Below, in pieces: positions 12,901 through 27,900 of a DNA stretch of 64,000 nt (its first letter is position 1; each line of letters begins with the position of its first letter). The stretch comes from Cricetomys ansorgei (lineage: Eukaryota; Chordata; Mammalia; Rodentia; Nesomyidae), in the NCBI GenBank assembly GCA_026225945.1, contig JAMJFZ010001133.1, positions 15,216,001 through 15,280,000 of the forward strand, in the 5' to 3' direction. The notes beneath the pieces were generated by a model that made no database searches, was not told the DNA's origin, and worked only from the letters and a program-made list of their open reading frames with translations. The position numbers and the translations under genes are program-made.

Positions 12901-15900
12901 TTTCTTAAAGAGAAACAATGCTACGCCTATAGTTTACTCTTTCCTGTTCAATTCAGAAGACAGCCTATGTAACATATATCAAGAATACTGATTTTAGAAG
13001 ACAGCTATTTAAAAGAAGTAAAAAATAACATTGTGCTTTATGGAATACTCTCTATCAGCATTTAATACAGCCTTACAATTTACTTGAAGTCATCTTTTCA
13101 CATTCTGCACTTCACTAAGGCAGATAATGTTATCTATTCTGCATACACCAGCTGTCCTGCAGTCAGCTCCTATGCACCATGGGAAACAATGTTTCTGTTC
13201 TATGACTCTTCAAGGGCAATTCAGTCTCTACCCACCAACCAGTCACTGAGATCACACCCACACAGTCACAACCTCTTGCTTGCCCAAGTCCACAGCTCCT
13301 TTTCATTTACAGATTGTTTGTCTGCCTTTCTTAAAAATAAAGAGAGGTTCTTTTGGGGGAAGAGTAATAGGACTGAAGGTAGAATCCTATTATCTTACCA
13401 CTGAGCAATATTCCCAGCCCCCTTTTTACATTTTATTTTGAGGCATAAGTTGCCTATGCTAGGCTTGACCTTGTGATTCTCCTTCCTCATCCTCCCAAGT
13501 AGCTAGGAATATAGATCTATACAACCAGATCCACTTCAAAAAGACAATTTGCAGAAGCACTAGTCCTAGGAGACATGAAGTCTAACCTGCCCTACCTTGT
13601 TCCGTCTTACTCCACTCCCAAACTGCACCTCCTACAAGCATTACCTTTAACCATTTCTCATTATTTACATTTATGTTTTGTTTGTTTGTTTGAGACAGCA
13701 TCTCACTACAGAGCCCAAAACAGCCTGGAACTCAGAGTCTTTCTGCCCCATCTTCAAAGTGGTGGTACTGACAGGCATAACCATGCCTGATGATTACATT
13801 TGCATTTTAAAATATATATTCAAGAAAGTAATTTCCATTGTAGACATTAATAAAAAAATCTCGTATACATGACTATCTTCATGTTACTATTATCTTCAGA
13901 GAAGTAACATGTTACTAATCTACTAGTATCTTATTGACTATTTTACATGTGAGTTATATAATATGCTATATTTTTCTCATACAACCTTCAGTATATGGGG
14001 AGTTTATAGCACCTTTCCTTTCTTTTTCTTTTTTACTAATACATGGATTTTTTTTTTCAGTCTAAGTTCTCACTGAAACAAAATTCCTGATATTGTCATA
14101 CATATCTCCACCCATTCCCCCATTTTCATTTGCTTTTTAAAGATAGGGTCTCATTATGTAGCCGAGGCTGGTCTTAGATTTCAGGTCCTTCTGCCTCAAC
14201 CTCCCTAGTGCTAGTATTTATAGCATCTCACCACAACTGGCTCTTCTCAGTCTTTTAATTTTACTATTTTAGTCTCAACTGTATCCTCCATTGTGCCTCT
14301 GACCCTGGAATCTAAATCTTTCTCTTATTTTGTTCTCTCTTCTTATTACAGTAACATAACTTCTGATAATTTTGAAAAGTAAGAGGGTAAATAATTTGTC
14401 GTTCTTTCCCTCTGAAAATGCTAGTTTTCTACTAATACTCTGATAGTTATTTGACAGTGTAACAGCCCATGATTCTACAAGAAAACACTTTCCTTCAGAG
14501 TTTTAAAAGCACACTCTGCTGTTTCCTGGCTTCCACCCAACTGAGTCCAATGGCCATCTGAATCCTGTTCCTCATGAATGTAAGGATTTCTAGCACTTAC
14601 AATATCAGCTCTGCCTGTCCTTTCTGAGTACCTGGAGGTGACACACCCCAATTCTGTAGCACTGAGAAAAGGTACCTAAGACTTATGCTAGCCAAGGCAA
14701 TGCACTTAAGAGATGCATCTTTAGAGATGGCAACATCATGGTAAAAACTATTAGCCTTCATAAACTCTGAGTAACGGTATGGCACAAAGTGTTCTCATCA
14801 CAACAATCAGCACAAATGAGAATTAAATGCTTGACAGACTAAGCCATTAAGAATCCAGAAACTGTTCAGCAGTTAAGAACAAGTGCTCTTGCATAGGATA
14901 CAGTTCTGATCCCATCATCAACACAGTGGCATATCCATCTGTAACTCCAGTTCCAGGGGATCTGACATCCTCTTCTTGCCAACATGAGTACCCCCAGACG
15001 TGCACACAGTACAAATACATACATATAGGCAAAATAATTATACATACAAAATAAAAATAAATAAATCCCTTAAAATAAATAAATAAAGGAATCCAGAGTT
15101 TGGAAAGTAGGAGGAAGGGAGAGACAAAAGAAGACTTCAAAGTTTATTTGCTGCTATATAATAACTTGGCTTACTATGACTCTTCTCTTTATCCTTGGAG
15201 TTCTTAAATTCCCCTACCCTGCCCTACTGGAGAAGAGAACCCAAGGCACTCTACCACTGGCCACCTGCACAGACACATTATTTTTTGCCCAACCCCTCTA
15301 CTAAAATTCACATAAACCACCCATTTTAAAGAAACAATTTAGTATAGTAGTACATTCACAATATCTAAAACACTTTCATCACCCAAAAAGAAGCCGTATA
15401 AATTTTAAGTGTTTATTTCCCAGCCTTCCTCTCCAGGCCTTGGCAGGTTCTGACCTGCTTTCTACCATTTATTTATTCTGAATGTTTCGTATTAATGGAA
15501 CAATATAGTGTATGCTTGATGTCTGATTTATCTTGTGATCTTCGAAGACACATTGTGATGAACACTCAGTGCATCTTCTTAGTTTACAACATAGACTTTC
15601 GATACCTTTCATTAGGGGATTATCCTATTTTCTGTTTTACTGCTAAGTATAGTCATACCCTCCCTCCCCCACCCCCGTTTATGTCCCCTTCCCTACATTC
15701 CACTCTCCTCCTTTTTCATGCCTGAACTTATTATTCATATGTAACATCTTCAGGATAATTCCTTATTATAAAATTTTTACTTAGAAAAAAAATTATACTT
15801 AAATATTACCATTTTATTTTCTAGAATATTTACTTTTCTAGAATATAACCCTTCTACTGTTAAGAATCTAGTATCAAGCCAGGCAGTGGTGTCTTTAATC

Positions 15901-18900
15901 CCAGCACTCGGGAGGCAGAGGCAGGTAGATCTCTGTGAGTTTGAGGCCAGCTTGGTCTACAGAGTTCCAAGACAGCAGGAGTTAACAATAGAGAAACCCT
16001 GTTTCAAAACAAACAAACAAAAAGAATCTAGTATCATACTTTTACTTATCAAAATTTTAATTGCACTGCACCTTTTAAGAGACAATATCATCTTTCTCTT
16101 GTTTCATTTATGAAATATCTAGCTTTCTAAAAAAATCGCATGTATAGGACATATGGCAGTTCAGGAGACACGTGAGTATCAGTAACTGTATGGACCAGAG
16201 TAAAGGAAACAGCACAGGCTGTTCTTTAGAGAAACCCACATCCTTGCTTAAAGCACCACCACATGGACTCTTCTCCTTCCTAAGCTCCTAATGTCTTTAG
16301 TATCTGAGCTGAAGATGTAACTTGTCTTTTTTTCCCCCTTATTTCCTGCAGCCCTTCAGAAAACAGCTGTAGTATCCCAAATCCCTTATTATCTGTTAAA
16401 TTTAGTTGGTACTACTTTCTGTAGTCTTTTTTCTCATTCTCTTTGTCCTCAGAACCTTATATCTGTAACAAGTCTTCTGCTACAAAAGGACTCACTCACT
16501 GTATTTAATCAAAAGTTTACAACTCCCTTTGAAAAACTGTTTCTTTTACTTCTGGACACCCATTCATTCCCAAACAACTGTCCATTCCTCTCCTAGTCTT
16601 TCATTGTCTTCTTCTCCTGCTGGCTATAATTTAAATATGTTTGGTCAAATTTTTGCTAATAACAATAAAATTCTTTTTTTTCATAGCCTTAATTACCTGC
16701 AATTGAACTATTAATGCTATTGGCAAGCCACATGTTCTCTTAGTTTCCAGAACTCTGTTCTCTAACTACTTTCTAGAAATCTTCATCCAGAGTCCCACAG
16801 GCACTTAATCTCATGATGGCTGAAGCTGAATTTCTATTCTCTTCCTTTCTCTCCTTTTTTGTTCCACTGTTCTTTATTCAAATCTCTTTGACAGGATGTT
16901 TCAACTGCCCATTACCCCTGCCTGCCTCTTTTCACTGTAAACTACTTGGGAGAATATGATTCTTTCAAATCTTACAATGCACCAGGATAACAAGATGTGA
17001 TAAATCAAGGAATTTCCTTTAATGAGAATAGAGAGGTATCCTAACACAAAGGTGCCAGGTTTCATAGCTGCCGAATTATATGAATTCAACACTCTTGGTC
17101 TTTCTCAACTATGGTTTTAAAAATCAAAAACAGCTGAGCGGTGGTAGCTCATGCCTTTAATCCTAGCACTTGGGAGGCGGAGTGGGGTGGATCTCTTCAG
17201 CCCAGTTTGGTCTACAGAGTTAGTTCGAAGACAGCCAGAGCTATACAAGGAAACCCTGCTTAAAAAAAAAATCAAAAACACATTTCAAAAGATTATAATT
17301 GATTGCTCAAAACTCTTACTTTTCATTTTGAGAAAGCTAAAAACAAAAACAAAAACATAAAACCTCCAACAACACACAAATTCTACTGTAATATATATAA
17401 TCCAAACAGATTAAAAAAAACAACAACAAAAAACCAGATCTCTGCTTCTGGCCCTATTTACCTCCTCCACCCCTCATCGGAGACCTGACGAAACAACTTC
17501 CATTAATATAAACTTCAGATCCTGAAGGAGCTACCTGACTTGACACAACTGAAAGCGATAAAATGAGGGCTTTCATTTTTAAAGGGGGAAAAAAAAAGCA
17601 TCATGGTTTGTTTGTTTGATATTCTTTTAATGTTGCTCTAGAGAGGGAGTCATTCATGCTCTTGTTCCTCTTTTATCTGAGACAGGTCTCAGTATGTAGG
17701 TCATGCTGTCCTGCTTAGCACTAGCAATCCTCTTATCTCAGGACCCCAGCGCTAGGGTTACAGGCATGTGCCACCACACCTGAATACTTCTGTTTAAGCC
17801 ATATGTACTTATTGTGAAAAATAACACACCAAAAGAACATTTTTTTAAAAGGTATAGATTTTATAAAGTGAACTTCTATGAACTCTTGCCCAATCAAAGA
17901 AACAGAACCTTCCTGTCACCCTCCAAAGCTCTCCATACTCTCCTTCCTTTCTCTCCCTGATAGAGAAAAGGACTACCTACCTTCTATAACACTACTCTTT
18001 CATATTTATTTGTCTCCTCCCGTTTGTGGTGTATGTCTATATATGGGTGTGCATGCACATGTGTGCACATTCGCAGGAAGGCCACAGGTTACACTGGATG
18101 CCTTCCTCAGTTGCTCTCATTATTTTTGAAAGATAATCTCTCACTGAACCTGGTGTTCACCATTCAGCTGGACCAGCTGACCAATATATCCCAAGAATCT
18201 TCCTGTCTTTGCCTCCTCAGTGATTACAGAGCTATCCAGCATGCCCAGGTGTTCACACTGCTGCTAAGACCCCTTGGGTGTTCCTGTGCAACAGCATTTC
18301 ACCGACCGACCTATCTCCCTGCCTACGCTCTCACATTTCTTTAGTTACATTACCCGCATGTATCCGACTAAACGGACTTTACTGGTTTTAAACTTCCTAT
18401 GAATCAAATACTACAATATGCGTTCCTGCGTGTTAGGCTTCTTTCACCTAATAGATAGATCGCAGTGCACTGTTCACTTACATTGAAAGCCTTTTGGGTT
18501 GTTTCCAGTTTTGAATATTAGAAACACTGCTGCTACGAACATTCTTGCACTTTAATCTAATCTATCTGCCTGGGCATTCCTTATAGGAGCTTATTCTAGG
18601 GAGCAGAACTGACAACCTAATAATTTTAGCTACATTGGGAAGCGTCATCTAAGCGTGTAGTCAGAAAGTATAGGGTAATAAACTCACAAAAGCTACTAAA
18701 TCTTCCAAAATCTAATAGATGAGAACGAGGCTTATTTCTTGGCTCACAGGAATAAATTATGTACAAGTTATACCACTATGTGGTACAAAACAAAGAACAA
18801 CATAACATAAAATAAAATTAAAAAACCTAAAGGTAACTCAAGTGTGCAAAAATTGGGTTCTTAACGCTGAAGATCTATTTTCCTGAAAAGATAAGGACAA

Positions 18901-21900
18901 GCAATCAAAACACGAGGGCAGAACATAAATCAAAGAGGGATCCCAGGTAAAGCGGAGATATAGAAAGCCGGTCTGCTCTGTAATTGCCAACTCAAAAAAT
19001 TGTTTCAAAATCTCAAAATTGAGCTTCACCAAGAAATAATATTATAATGTGCTTGACTCTAAATTCTATAAATTGCAAACATACCAGAAACTAAATTTTG
19101 TAAATGGCATGTATAGTGGCAATCAAAAGTGAAACTCTAGATTCTGAGAAAATATTACAGGAACATGAAAAACAAAGCTAGCTCAGCCAGCTCACCCTCC
19201 TACATTCCTGGGAAAGGAGGAGACAGGCTACTGTAGGAAAAACCTCTCCTGACATCTTTCCATAGTTTCAGACATATGCATGTCTCCTCCCACATATATC
19301 ACAAGCACTTCTGTAAGCCAAGATTGGAGAGCACCCAAGTAAATATGCTCTCAGCTAAGTTCCGGAATGATCTTCTGAGGTAGGTACTACCACCTCATTT
19401 TTAAATACAGGAATGTAAGCTTAAGGATGTTAATTTGCCCAGAATCACAGTATCAGTGAAAAAAATCACATCAAGATTCATTAACATTATAAATGAAAAG
19501 GAGCATAAGTTACCCGAAGGGTTGTTATTTAAAAAGCAAATACCAAAAATAAACAATAGAATTAACATTAAGGTACAATTAAATTAAGAAATTATAAATA
19601 GTGTTCAACATCAAGCTAGCAACTAATCTTCCTCATAGTGGCAACTCCCCAGCAGAAACACAATTAGAACTTCATAGAAGGGGCTCTATGTCTGAATTAT
19701 TAAAATGCAAATATGTACACTGGTTTTCATTTCTGGTGAAGTAAAATTAGTTAAAGAAATAAAAGACATTCTGAAAGCTGTTTGTTTTAAAACAAGAGAA
19801 AGAAGGAACAAGCAAGAGAGAAAAAGATTCAGAACTCAAAGACAAGATGACAACATGGTGAAAAAACAATTTCAAGAACAGGAAGACTGTTTCTGCAAAG
19901 ACAGCACTGGAATGAATTTATACTTGTCCTTTTCTTGCTGTTCAAGTGATAAAGAGCTGCCTACAACTTTCAATGTATCCTAGAGCAGATAAGCTAAGAA
20001 CAGAGGGACCAAATATTAGCAACATCTAACTGAGAAAAAGCAGAGTTGTCCTATGATGGGGATATGAACTACTTTCAGTACAGAATCACAACTATTTGTT
20101 CTTTATCATAAATAAACTGGTCAGGCTTAGAGCAACAAAAATTTTTAAAACTGAAGTTTAAAAATCTGTTTCAAAATAAAATCTGTTTCAAAAAAGAAAA
20201 TCTGCTTCAGGTAGAGTATGTATTCAAATAATACTGAGGTTGTTCTGACTCTGACCTCATAGAGCGATGCACAGTAAGTACTGAGTTACCCAGCAACACT
20301 GACTCAATGGGTTCCTCTAAACAAGGCTTCAGTTTCAATGAGAGTGAGCCCTAGCAGGAAGAAATGGTGACTATAATTTCAAAATGAGGATGGGACTGGA
20401 GTTGGGGTGGGGCAGGAGGCAGGGGTGCCAGTAGTAAGATAAAAAAAACTCCTAGAGATAAAAACAACATGAATTAAAATGCACGAATTTCACTTCGGGG
20501 CACTTGCTAATGCAATCAAGAGGGAGACTGCTCTAGGAAAATAGATAATTTGTCTCTACAAAGCAGACCTGAGAGGAAAGTTTCTCTAACATTCAGCAGC
20601 AAAATCTCTCCCCTTGTAAGGACACACAACAGTAGAGACACCAAAGAGGCAGGCAGCTGTCCCAAGAACACTGTCCTTCCCTATGTTCAAGAAAAGGCTT
20701 AAGGTTTCTGTGTCCTTTGTGTTGTGTTTCCTGGTCTTTGCTCTACCCTTTGTATACAAGAACAGGAGTTTATATTCTGACTTCTGTGTACCACAGGTTC
20801 AGTATCACACAATTCAGACAAACATCACATTATTAGTTAATATTCTCATAGAGGGGATTTGTTGTAATTTCTATAACTTCTGTTCTCTTATTGCTTATTT
20901 GGCTCATTTTCCCACATAAGTATGATATAATAAAAACTCTAAGCAGATTTTCTTCATTTAAAATAAATATTAAAACCACAGTTATACTTTATTACTTCAA
21001 ATTAAATGTGTACTATAAAGTAGAAATTAAAAATGTTTTTGTTTCCTTTTTTTAAAAATAGGCACATGATAAGAATAAGGTCTGAGACCTTCATTTGTTA
21101 CTAACAAAACAAGAACTTGAAAACTACAGCCCAGCAAAATGTTCTTTTGGTGATCCTCTCATTTGTTGGGCTCATGTAATAAAAGTATAAATATTTTCTT
21201 CTCAGGTCTGGGTTTAAAATTATGTCCTCTTGCTGATTTCAGTAGATAAGAATTATCTTGCCCCACAGGAATTACTGTGCTAATTCTCATACATATGAGA
21301 TGCAGTAATCAGAAGGTTTAAAAAACAAGTCTTTGGTTCACAAGTATTAAGAATTTGAAAAGTCACATTTATAAAATAGCTTTAAATTTGATTAGTATCT
21401 AAAACTGACAAAAAAAAAAAAACAGCAGCACTTTAAACCCATTTAGTGCAATTACATATTTTCCTAAATATCTCTTGGGAGTTATAACTGTGACCCACTG
21501 AGATTGTATGATCTAATTCCAGCTGTTATCCATAAATCTCAAGGGGTCTTGGAGTTAAGAATGGGGCAAAAACACATATATGGACAGCCACAAAATGAAT
21601 ATGGATAAACTGGAAAACTATTCATTTCAGAGAAGGAGAGGAAAGGAAAATGCTTGAGAGTATTTGTTTGACAAGAAAAAAAGAATACACAAAAACAAGA
21701 CTCTAATATATACGGTGACCTTTACTTTTCACCAACAAGACCAAGAAAATTTCCAAATTTACTGTTAGAGATTTAAGCTACTCCATGATTTTCAAGTAAA
21801 AAGGATATACAACATTTTGTTTAGAACTCAGGAGGGGTCTGAATTACCTCAAGTGCCAGCCTATCTTTACCCTTCCCTAAAGACAGACGTTTGGGTTGCC

Positions 21901-24900
21901 AACAGTAGGGAGTCAGTACCAGAGAGTAAGACAACTTATTGCTATCCTTTCCCTAAAATAAAAGGCTCAGACTGTGGAGACTACTTGCTTTTTAATAGCT
22001 TCATCTAATCTAAGAAATGTATTTAAGAATCTTAAAATTCAATCTGTATTAGAACTAGAACTTGGATAAAGAAGCCATTATCAATATTTATCAAGTACCC
22101 ACATAGAAAGTTTGGGTGTGAACAGGAGAGATGGCTCAGCACTTAAGAGCACCGGCTGCTCTTGAAAAGGACTTGGGTTTGATTCCTAGCACCCAATGGT
22201 GGCACACAACTTTCTGTAACTATAGTTTCAGAGTATCTGAAACCCTCCTCTGGCCTATGAAGGCAACATGGTACGCAGACATGCATACAGGCCAAAAAAA
22301 AAAAAAAAAGTACATACATAACAATAAACAAACATTTTTAAAGGAGAAAGTTAGTACTTCACTTCCCAGGCATTCTGTTTTATTCCCTGATGAATGACTT
22401 TTAATTAGCAAGTTTGAAACTTTTTTGTGTGTATTTCTATGTATGCATGTGTAGGGGTCACGCAAATGCAATAAGAATATTTTTCTCTAAAGGAAAAAAC
22501 AAATAGGTTTGCTGATGCCTGAAGAGTTACTTGCATGCTTCTACCAATACATTGAGATACTCATTCTTCCTCCAACTTCTTTAATTTTAGCCCCTGACTT
22601 CATTAAAATCAATGTGACAAATACTCTGTACTCACTCTGGCATTCTATGAACTGATGAATAAAAGTGCGGTCCCCGCCACTCTTTGAAAGCAAGTGCTCT
22701 AATAATAAAGAAAGAGAGACTTTTAAGGATATAGTTTGTTGCTGTCTTCATATAAACAACAGCAAAGACAAAAAAAATTGAAATATTTTAACATAGGTAA
22801 TTGAAAAAGACTAATAAAGTTGAATATATTTTAACACATATTTTGGAGTTGAGTAACTAAAAGTTGTAATTGATATAATCACTAGTTTACTCTGAATGGC
22901 TAGCTTTTAAAGGTGCCGTTTTTATCCGAAGAGCTCAAAAAATAAACAAAATAAATATGTTGCTTTAAAAAGCTTTTTTTTTTCACTTTTCGTATGTATC
23001 TTTCTCCTCAATAGATTTGCAAATATCGTTAAGTGATTTTTGTGTTTTTAATAATGAATTAACTTCAAATGTATGTTCTAACAGTCTCTCTTCAAAGCCG
23101 CTGATCTTAATTAAGTTGTAAAAGGTAAAAACTGAGAATGCATAAAGTCAGGCAGGCATAGTAGCAGATGGCTGAAATCCCAGCATTCAGGAGGATGAAG
23201 CAGGAGGACTGCCACGAGTTTGAGATCAACACATGCTACACAGTGAGTTTCAAGAAAACTTGGACTACAGTATGAGGCCTGCTTTAAAAAAAGAGTTGGG
23301 GGTACCATGCAATAATTTAAGTTTCTAAAATATTGATGAGATGGATATTTTTATATACTCATTTTCAGTTTCTCATTTTAAGTACCTTAATATATACCAC
23401 ATATATACCATTGCAACATTATGTTGTTTATCTCCACCCAAATTATCATGTTCTACGGTCAAAAACAAGAGCTTCAATAATGGGTTTGCTTACATCAAAA
23501 ATAATCCAGTTTTTATTTTAAGTAGAATTAAAAAAGAGAAAATTAAGGATTAACATAGTAGTTTAAAAGATTTCTAGCCCTTTGCTTAAAATAATCTTTC
23601 ATTCAAAGGTCAAAGGGTTAACTTTTGAATCCAGAAAACCGGCTTCAGTTACTTTTGTATCTTTACTTTTGTACTTATAAAAAACTTATATAACTTACAG
23701 TTATATTTGTATCTTAAAAAGTAGACAAGAGATTCTAGAAGTTTTAGTATTATAAGGCTGTGATCCAACATGGAAGGTCTGAAGTACTCAAACCTGGAAT
23801 GAGTTCGTGTGATTCAGCACCATTCTCACTGTGAGATTCTTGCTCTTTGCCACCTCCACCTCTCTGCTGTCTTATTTATAGAGCAGGAAGATACACCTGC
23901 GTGACAGCGCCTCCTGGCATCTATCCTGTTGATTGTCATTTTTCCCTTATCCAGTCACACAGTGCCCAAAGGACCCATGCTATAGTTATTAGACAACACA
24001 GGGCAGAAAGATGAATCCAACTTTTGTTTTGGAGAGATCAATGAGAAGTACAATACAGCCCACAAATGTGAAAAAATGAAAATTAACTGCAACAGAAATC
24101 TAGAATTAAAAGAAGTAATTTAAACAAATGGAATTTGCCAACTAGAGCAAACTCTAGCAAAACAGAAACCCTCAATAGATTAAAAACTGTTAAGGCAAAA
24201 AGTCATTTTACATATAAACTCTAAACTACAACAACACTTTCAAAACTCAAACTATACAATGTCATGTTAAATGTGAAAATGCGGATAGGTAAAGAAAATG
24301 TACTATACATGTGACCGAGTTTCATTCAGTCATAAAGAATGAAATTACATCATCTGCAGGAAAATGGAGAGAGCTGATGATCAGCATGTTAAACAAGATA
24401 AGCCAGTCTCAGAAAGACAATATCACAAGTTCCTTCCACATGTAAAATCTAGATTTAAATGTATATGTAACATATGTGATATGAAAGTAGGAGGAGACTA
24501 TATAGAGGGAAGTGGCCTAAAAGAGGAGAACAAGACAGGATAATGGGGGAGGAGGGAATACATCTCTCTTATGTGTAATCTAGCTGAAACTCACTTATTT
24601 GATATAAAAGCAAAAGGAACCATTGGGGAAAGGAGAAGAATCAGTGGAGAGGGAAGTGATACACACATGGATAAAAATGTCGTGAACCTTTATGTATGCT
24701 TAGCAAAAAATTTAAAAACTCACCTGGAACAAAATTTGAACACAACTAAAGGACTTTACGACACTTATCTCAAACAAAATTTCAGATCAATATTAATCAA
24801 TTCCTGGTGATTCTTATTAAAAACAAGGAATCCCAAGCTGGGCGGTGGTGGCTCACACCTTTAATCCCACCCAACACTTGGGAGGCAGAGGCAGGAGGGT

Positions 24901-27900
24901 CTCTGAGAGTTCGAGGACAGCTGGTCTACCGAGTGAGTTCTAAGATTGCCAGAGTTACACAGAAACCCTGTCTCAAAAACAAAAACAAACCAAAACCAAA
25001 AACAAAAACAAAAAAACCCAAAAAAAAAACAAAAATGAAAAAATAAAACACAAAAACAAAAACAGGTAATCCCACTGTGGTGGTGTGGATGAGAATAGCC
25101 TCCACAGGCTCTTAGGTTTGAATGCTTGAGCTCCAGTTAGTGGAACTGTTTGGGAAAGATTAGGAGGTGTGGCCTTGTTGGAGATGTGTCACGCGGTTGG
25201 CTTTGGGGTTTCGAAAGCCCATGCCACGCTCTGTCTCACTCTCTCTGGCCTGCAACTTACAGATCAGATGTAAACTCTCTGATACTTCTCCAGCACCACA
25301 GGCAGTCTGCCTGCCTGTGCCATGCTTCCTGCCATGATGATACAGACTCACCCCCTGAAAGTGTAAGCCCCCAGTTAAATATCTGCTTCTATAAGTTGCC
25401 TTGGTCATGGTGTCAACAGTAACCGTGACACCACTACTACTACGATAAAGATCATCCTTAATCCACTCTAATTTTGCATGAAGAACCCACAAACTTCAGA
25501 AAAGGATGTTGGATCCCCTAGAACTGGAGTTCAGGTGGTTGTGGGCTGTGATGTGGCTCCTCTGGCAGAGCAGCAAGTACTCTTAGCCACTGAGCCATCT
25601 CGCCAGTGCCCTACGTACTCTACTTTTAATATCTGAACTCAACCCTAAAATATTTAGTGGACTGGCTTGGATAAAGTCTATTATTAAAGTAAAAAGGTAA
25701 ATACATATGTGTCATGTCTACAAAAGAACCTTTTATACACATAAGATAGCATTCTCATTGTCTGTATAAAGCATTTCAAGCATGGCACTTAATAGTCACT
25801 TACTTGAATTCAAGCCCTTAAAAATTCAGTTGAATATATCTACAGAATATATCATTACCACTGATAATCCAAAAGTAATCAGATATTTACTAGAAGGAAA
25901 ACCAGTCTCTATAATACTGGTTAGAGTTAAAGAAATGAAAAAAAGACAAACATGGAAACATTTAGAAAACAATTTCTATTTAGAATGCATTTTTTATACA
26001 AACAAGTTTCTTCTGGATTACAGTTTTCTTTATACCGATGTTAGACTTACGTATTGTAACCATTAACTGCATATGCCACTCGGCCATTCCAATGTGGCTC
26101 TATTTAACAGAGATTTGTGGCAAGAAGGAAAATTAACATGAAATGCTTCATTAGTGACATTTATTTATTTATTTTTATTTCATGTGCGTTGATGTTTTGC
26201 CTACATGCATGTCGGTGTCAGTTACAGACAGTTGTGAGCTACCATATGGGAGCTGGGAACCAAACCCAGGTCCTCTGGGAGAGCAGCCAGTGCCCCAAAC
26301 CACTGAGCCATCACTCCAGCCCCTTAAATAAAACTTTTGATATTGTTAGTTAAATAAAATTTAGTTTTAATGTGTTTTACCTAAAGCTTCTTTTTAAACT
26401 TTTACTGTAGTTACCACAAAATTTTAAATTTTACATATGGCTCTCATATTGCTTTTAGACAGCACTATTCTATACTCTAAGAAATATTTAAATAAAGTTT
26501 ATTAAATAAGAAACAAAAACTTATGGCATAAAATCTGTGCTTTTAGAAAAGTTAAGCAACTCCAGAAAGAGGTCATCGGAGGAAGTGTGGTCTACAACGT
26601 CTCCCGACTCCGCTGGCGGCTTCTCTTGCACCTCTACTTGGTATTTTCTCCACTACTTAGAGTGATGCTAACTTTAAAATTCACGTAAAATATGGCAACT
26701 TTAGGGATGTTTGCAAAGGTAAATTATCTGACTATAAATTCCACTCCACAATACAATGTGGCATTATGAGATGTTTATGTAAATGTAGAAACTTACTTAA
26801 GTCAAAGTGCCCTGACAGTCATTCTCATGCTACTTCATTTGTTGTCAACAAAGACCAAGTGTTTTAGCAACTGAATAATAATATCAAGGAGTTCCCCTTA
26901 ACAATATAAAAAAAACTATTTAATATTAGATTAAGGAGTCTATAACTATTCTCTAATAGGAAAGCAACCTCCTAGTATAAATTTTCTGGCAAAAATTTTA
27001 TACAGTAACTTGACAACTCTAGCAAAAAGATGGCTTGTATGTATGTATGTATATTAACTGAAAAAAAATGATGTTCTCAGCCTGCATTAATGTAACACTT
27101 GACACATATTCAAGGAAATATAGATTTAATTTTAAAAGTATACAATCAGAAAAGAAAAAGCAAGCAAAATAATAACGAAAAACTAAATTTAAGGAAGATG
27201 AGTACAGAGAAGAAAAAGAATAACTCATTTAACAAAAAATTGCTAAATATATTTAATGAACAGCAACTAAAAGTTTTGGTTAAATGAATATAAACTACAC
27301 CTTTAAAAATTCTTAAATTGAAACTTAAAAACTTGAATCTGAAAAACTTAAGGTATTTTACAAAACATAGAATAGTCAAATGGCAATGGGTGAACTTTTT
27401 CTCTGGAGAATTGTAAAACGTATAATATATCCAACATTAGACCTTGACCACACAGCTCACATGTACATGATTATCTGGGCCTACTGTAGCCTTTTTGTAA
27501 TGCTGGAATTGAATCCAAGGCATAAATTCTATCATGAAGCTACATCTCCAGGTCATCCATTTTTTATTTAAAATAAATGAAAAGAGACTACTACTTAACT
27601 TTGACCTCTTGTCATTAATGATAAAGATATACCCTGATGTGTGGAAAAAAGCTTCATTAGAAGTTGCAGTCTGACCTTGATATCGTCTACTAACTTCTTT
27701 ATATTAAAACGAGATGATAAGCACATCAGGGAGCTCTAAAAATAGTACTCCAAACATCCAGTGTAAGAGTAAGCACACAGTTAAAGTTGGTACTCAGTAA
27801 TCTTAGAGGAGAGGGGCGAAGGGCCAAGAGTGAACAGGGATCTTAAGACTATAGGACTATAAAAGCCAGTAATGTAAAAGTATTCCATGTACTGGGCATG

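Larger units (their letters stand above)
12562..22635. other. SLMAP intron, 10.1 kb
   Basis: The longest complete intron. It holds B1 and B4 copies in both orientations, B2 copies at 14855-15090 and 22120-22345, two antisense L1 3'-end remnants (15290-15610, 18365-18600) and a MIR remnant (19370-19470). The pieces 12562-13330, 14245-14850, 16040-17115 and 19480-22105 contain no exon or repeat I can support. Confidence 0.75.

Noticed and set aside
15886..16113. 75-residue open frame on plus
   Set aside because: It is a B1 translation running into A-rich intron.
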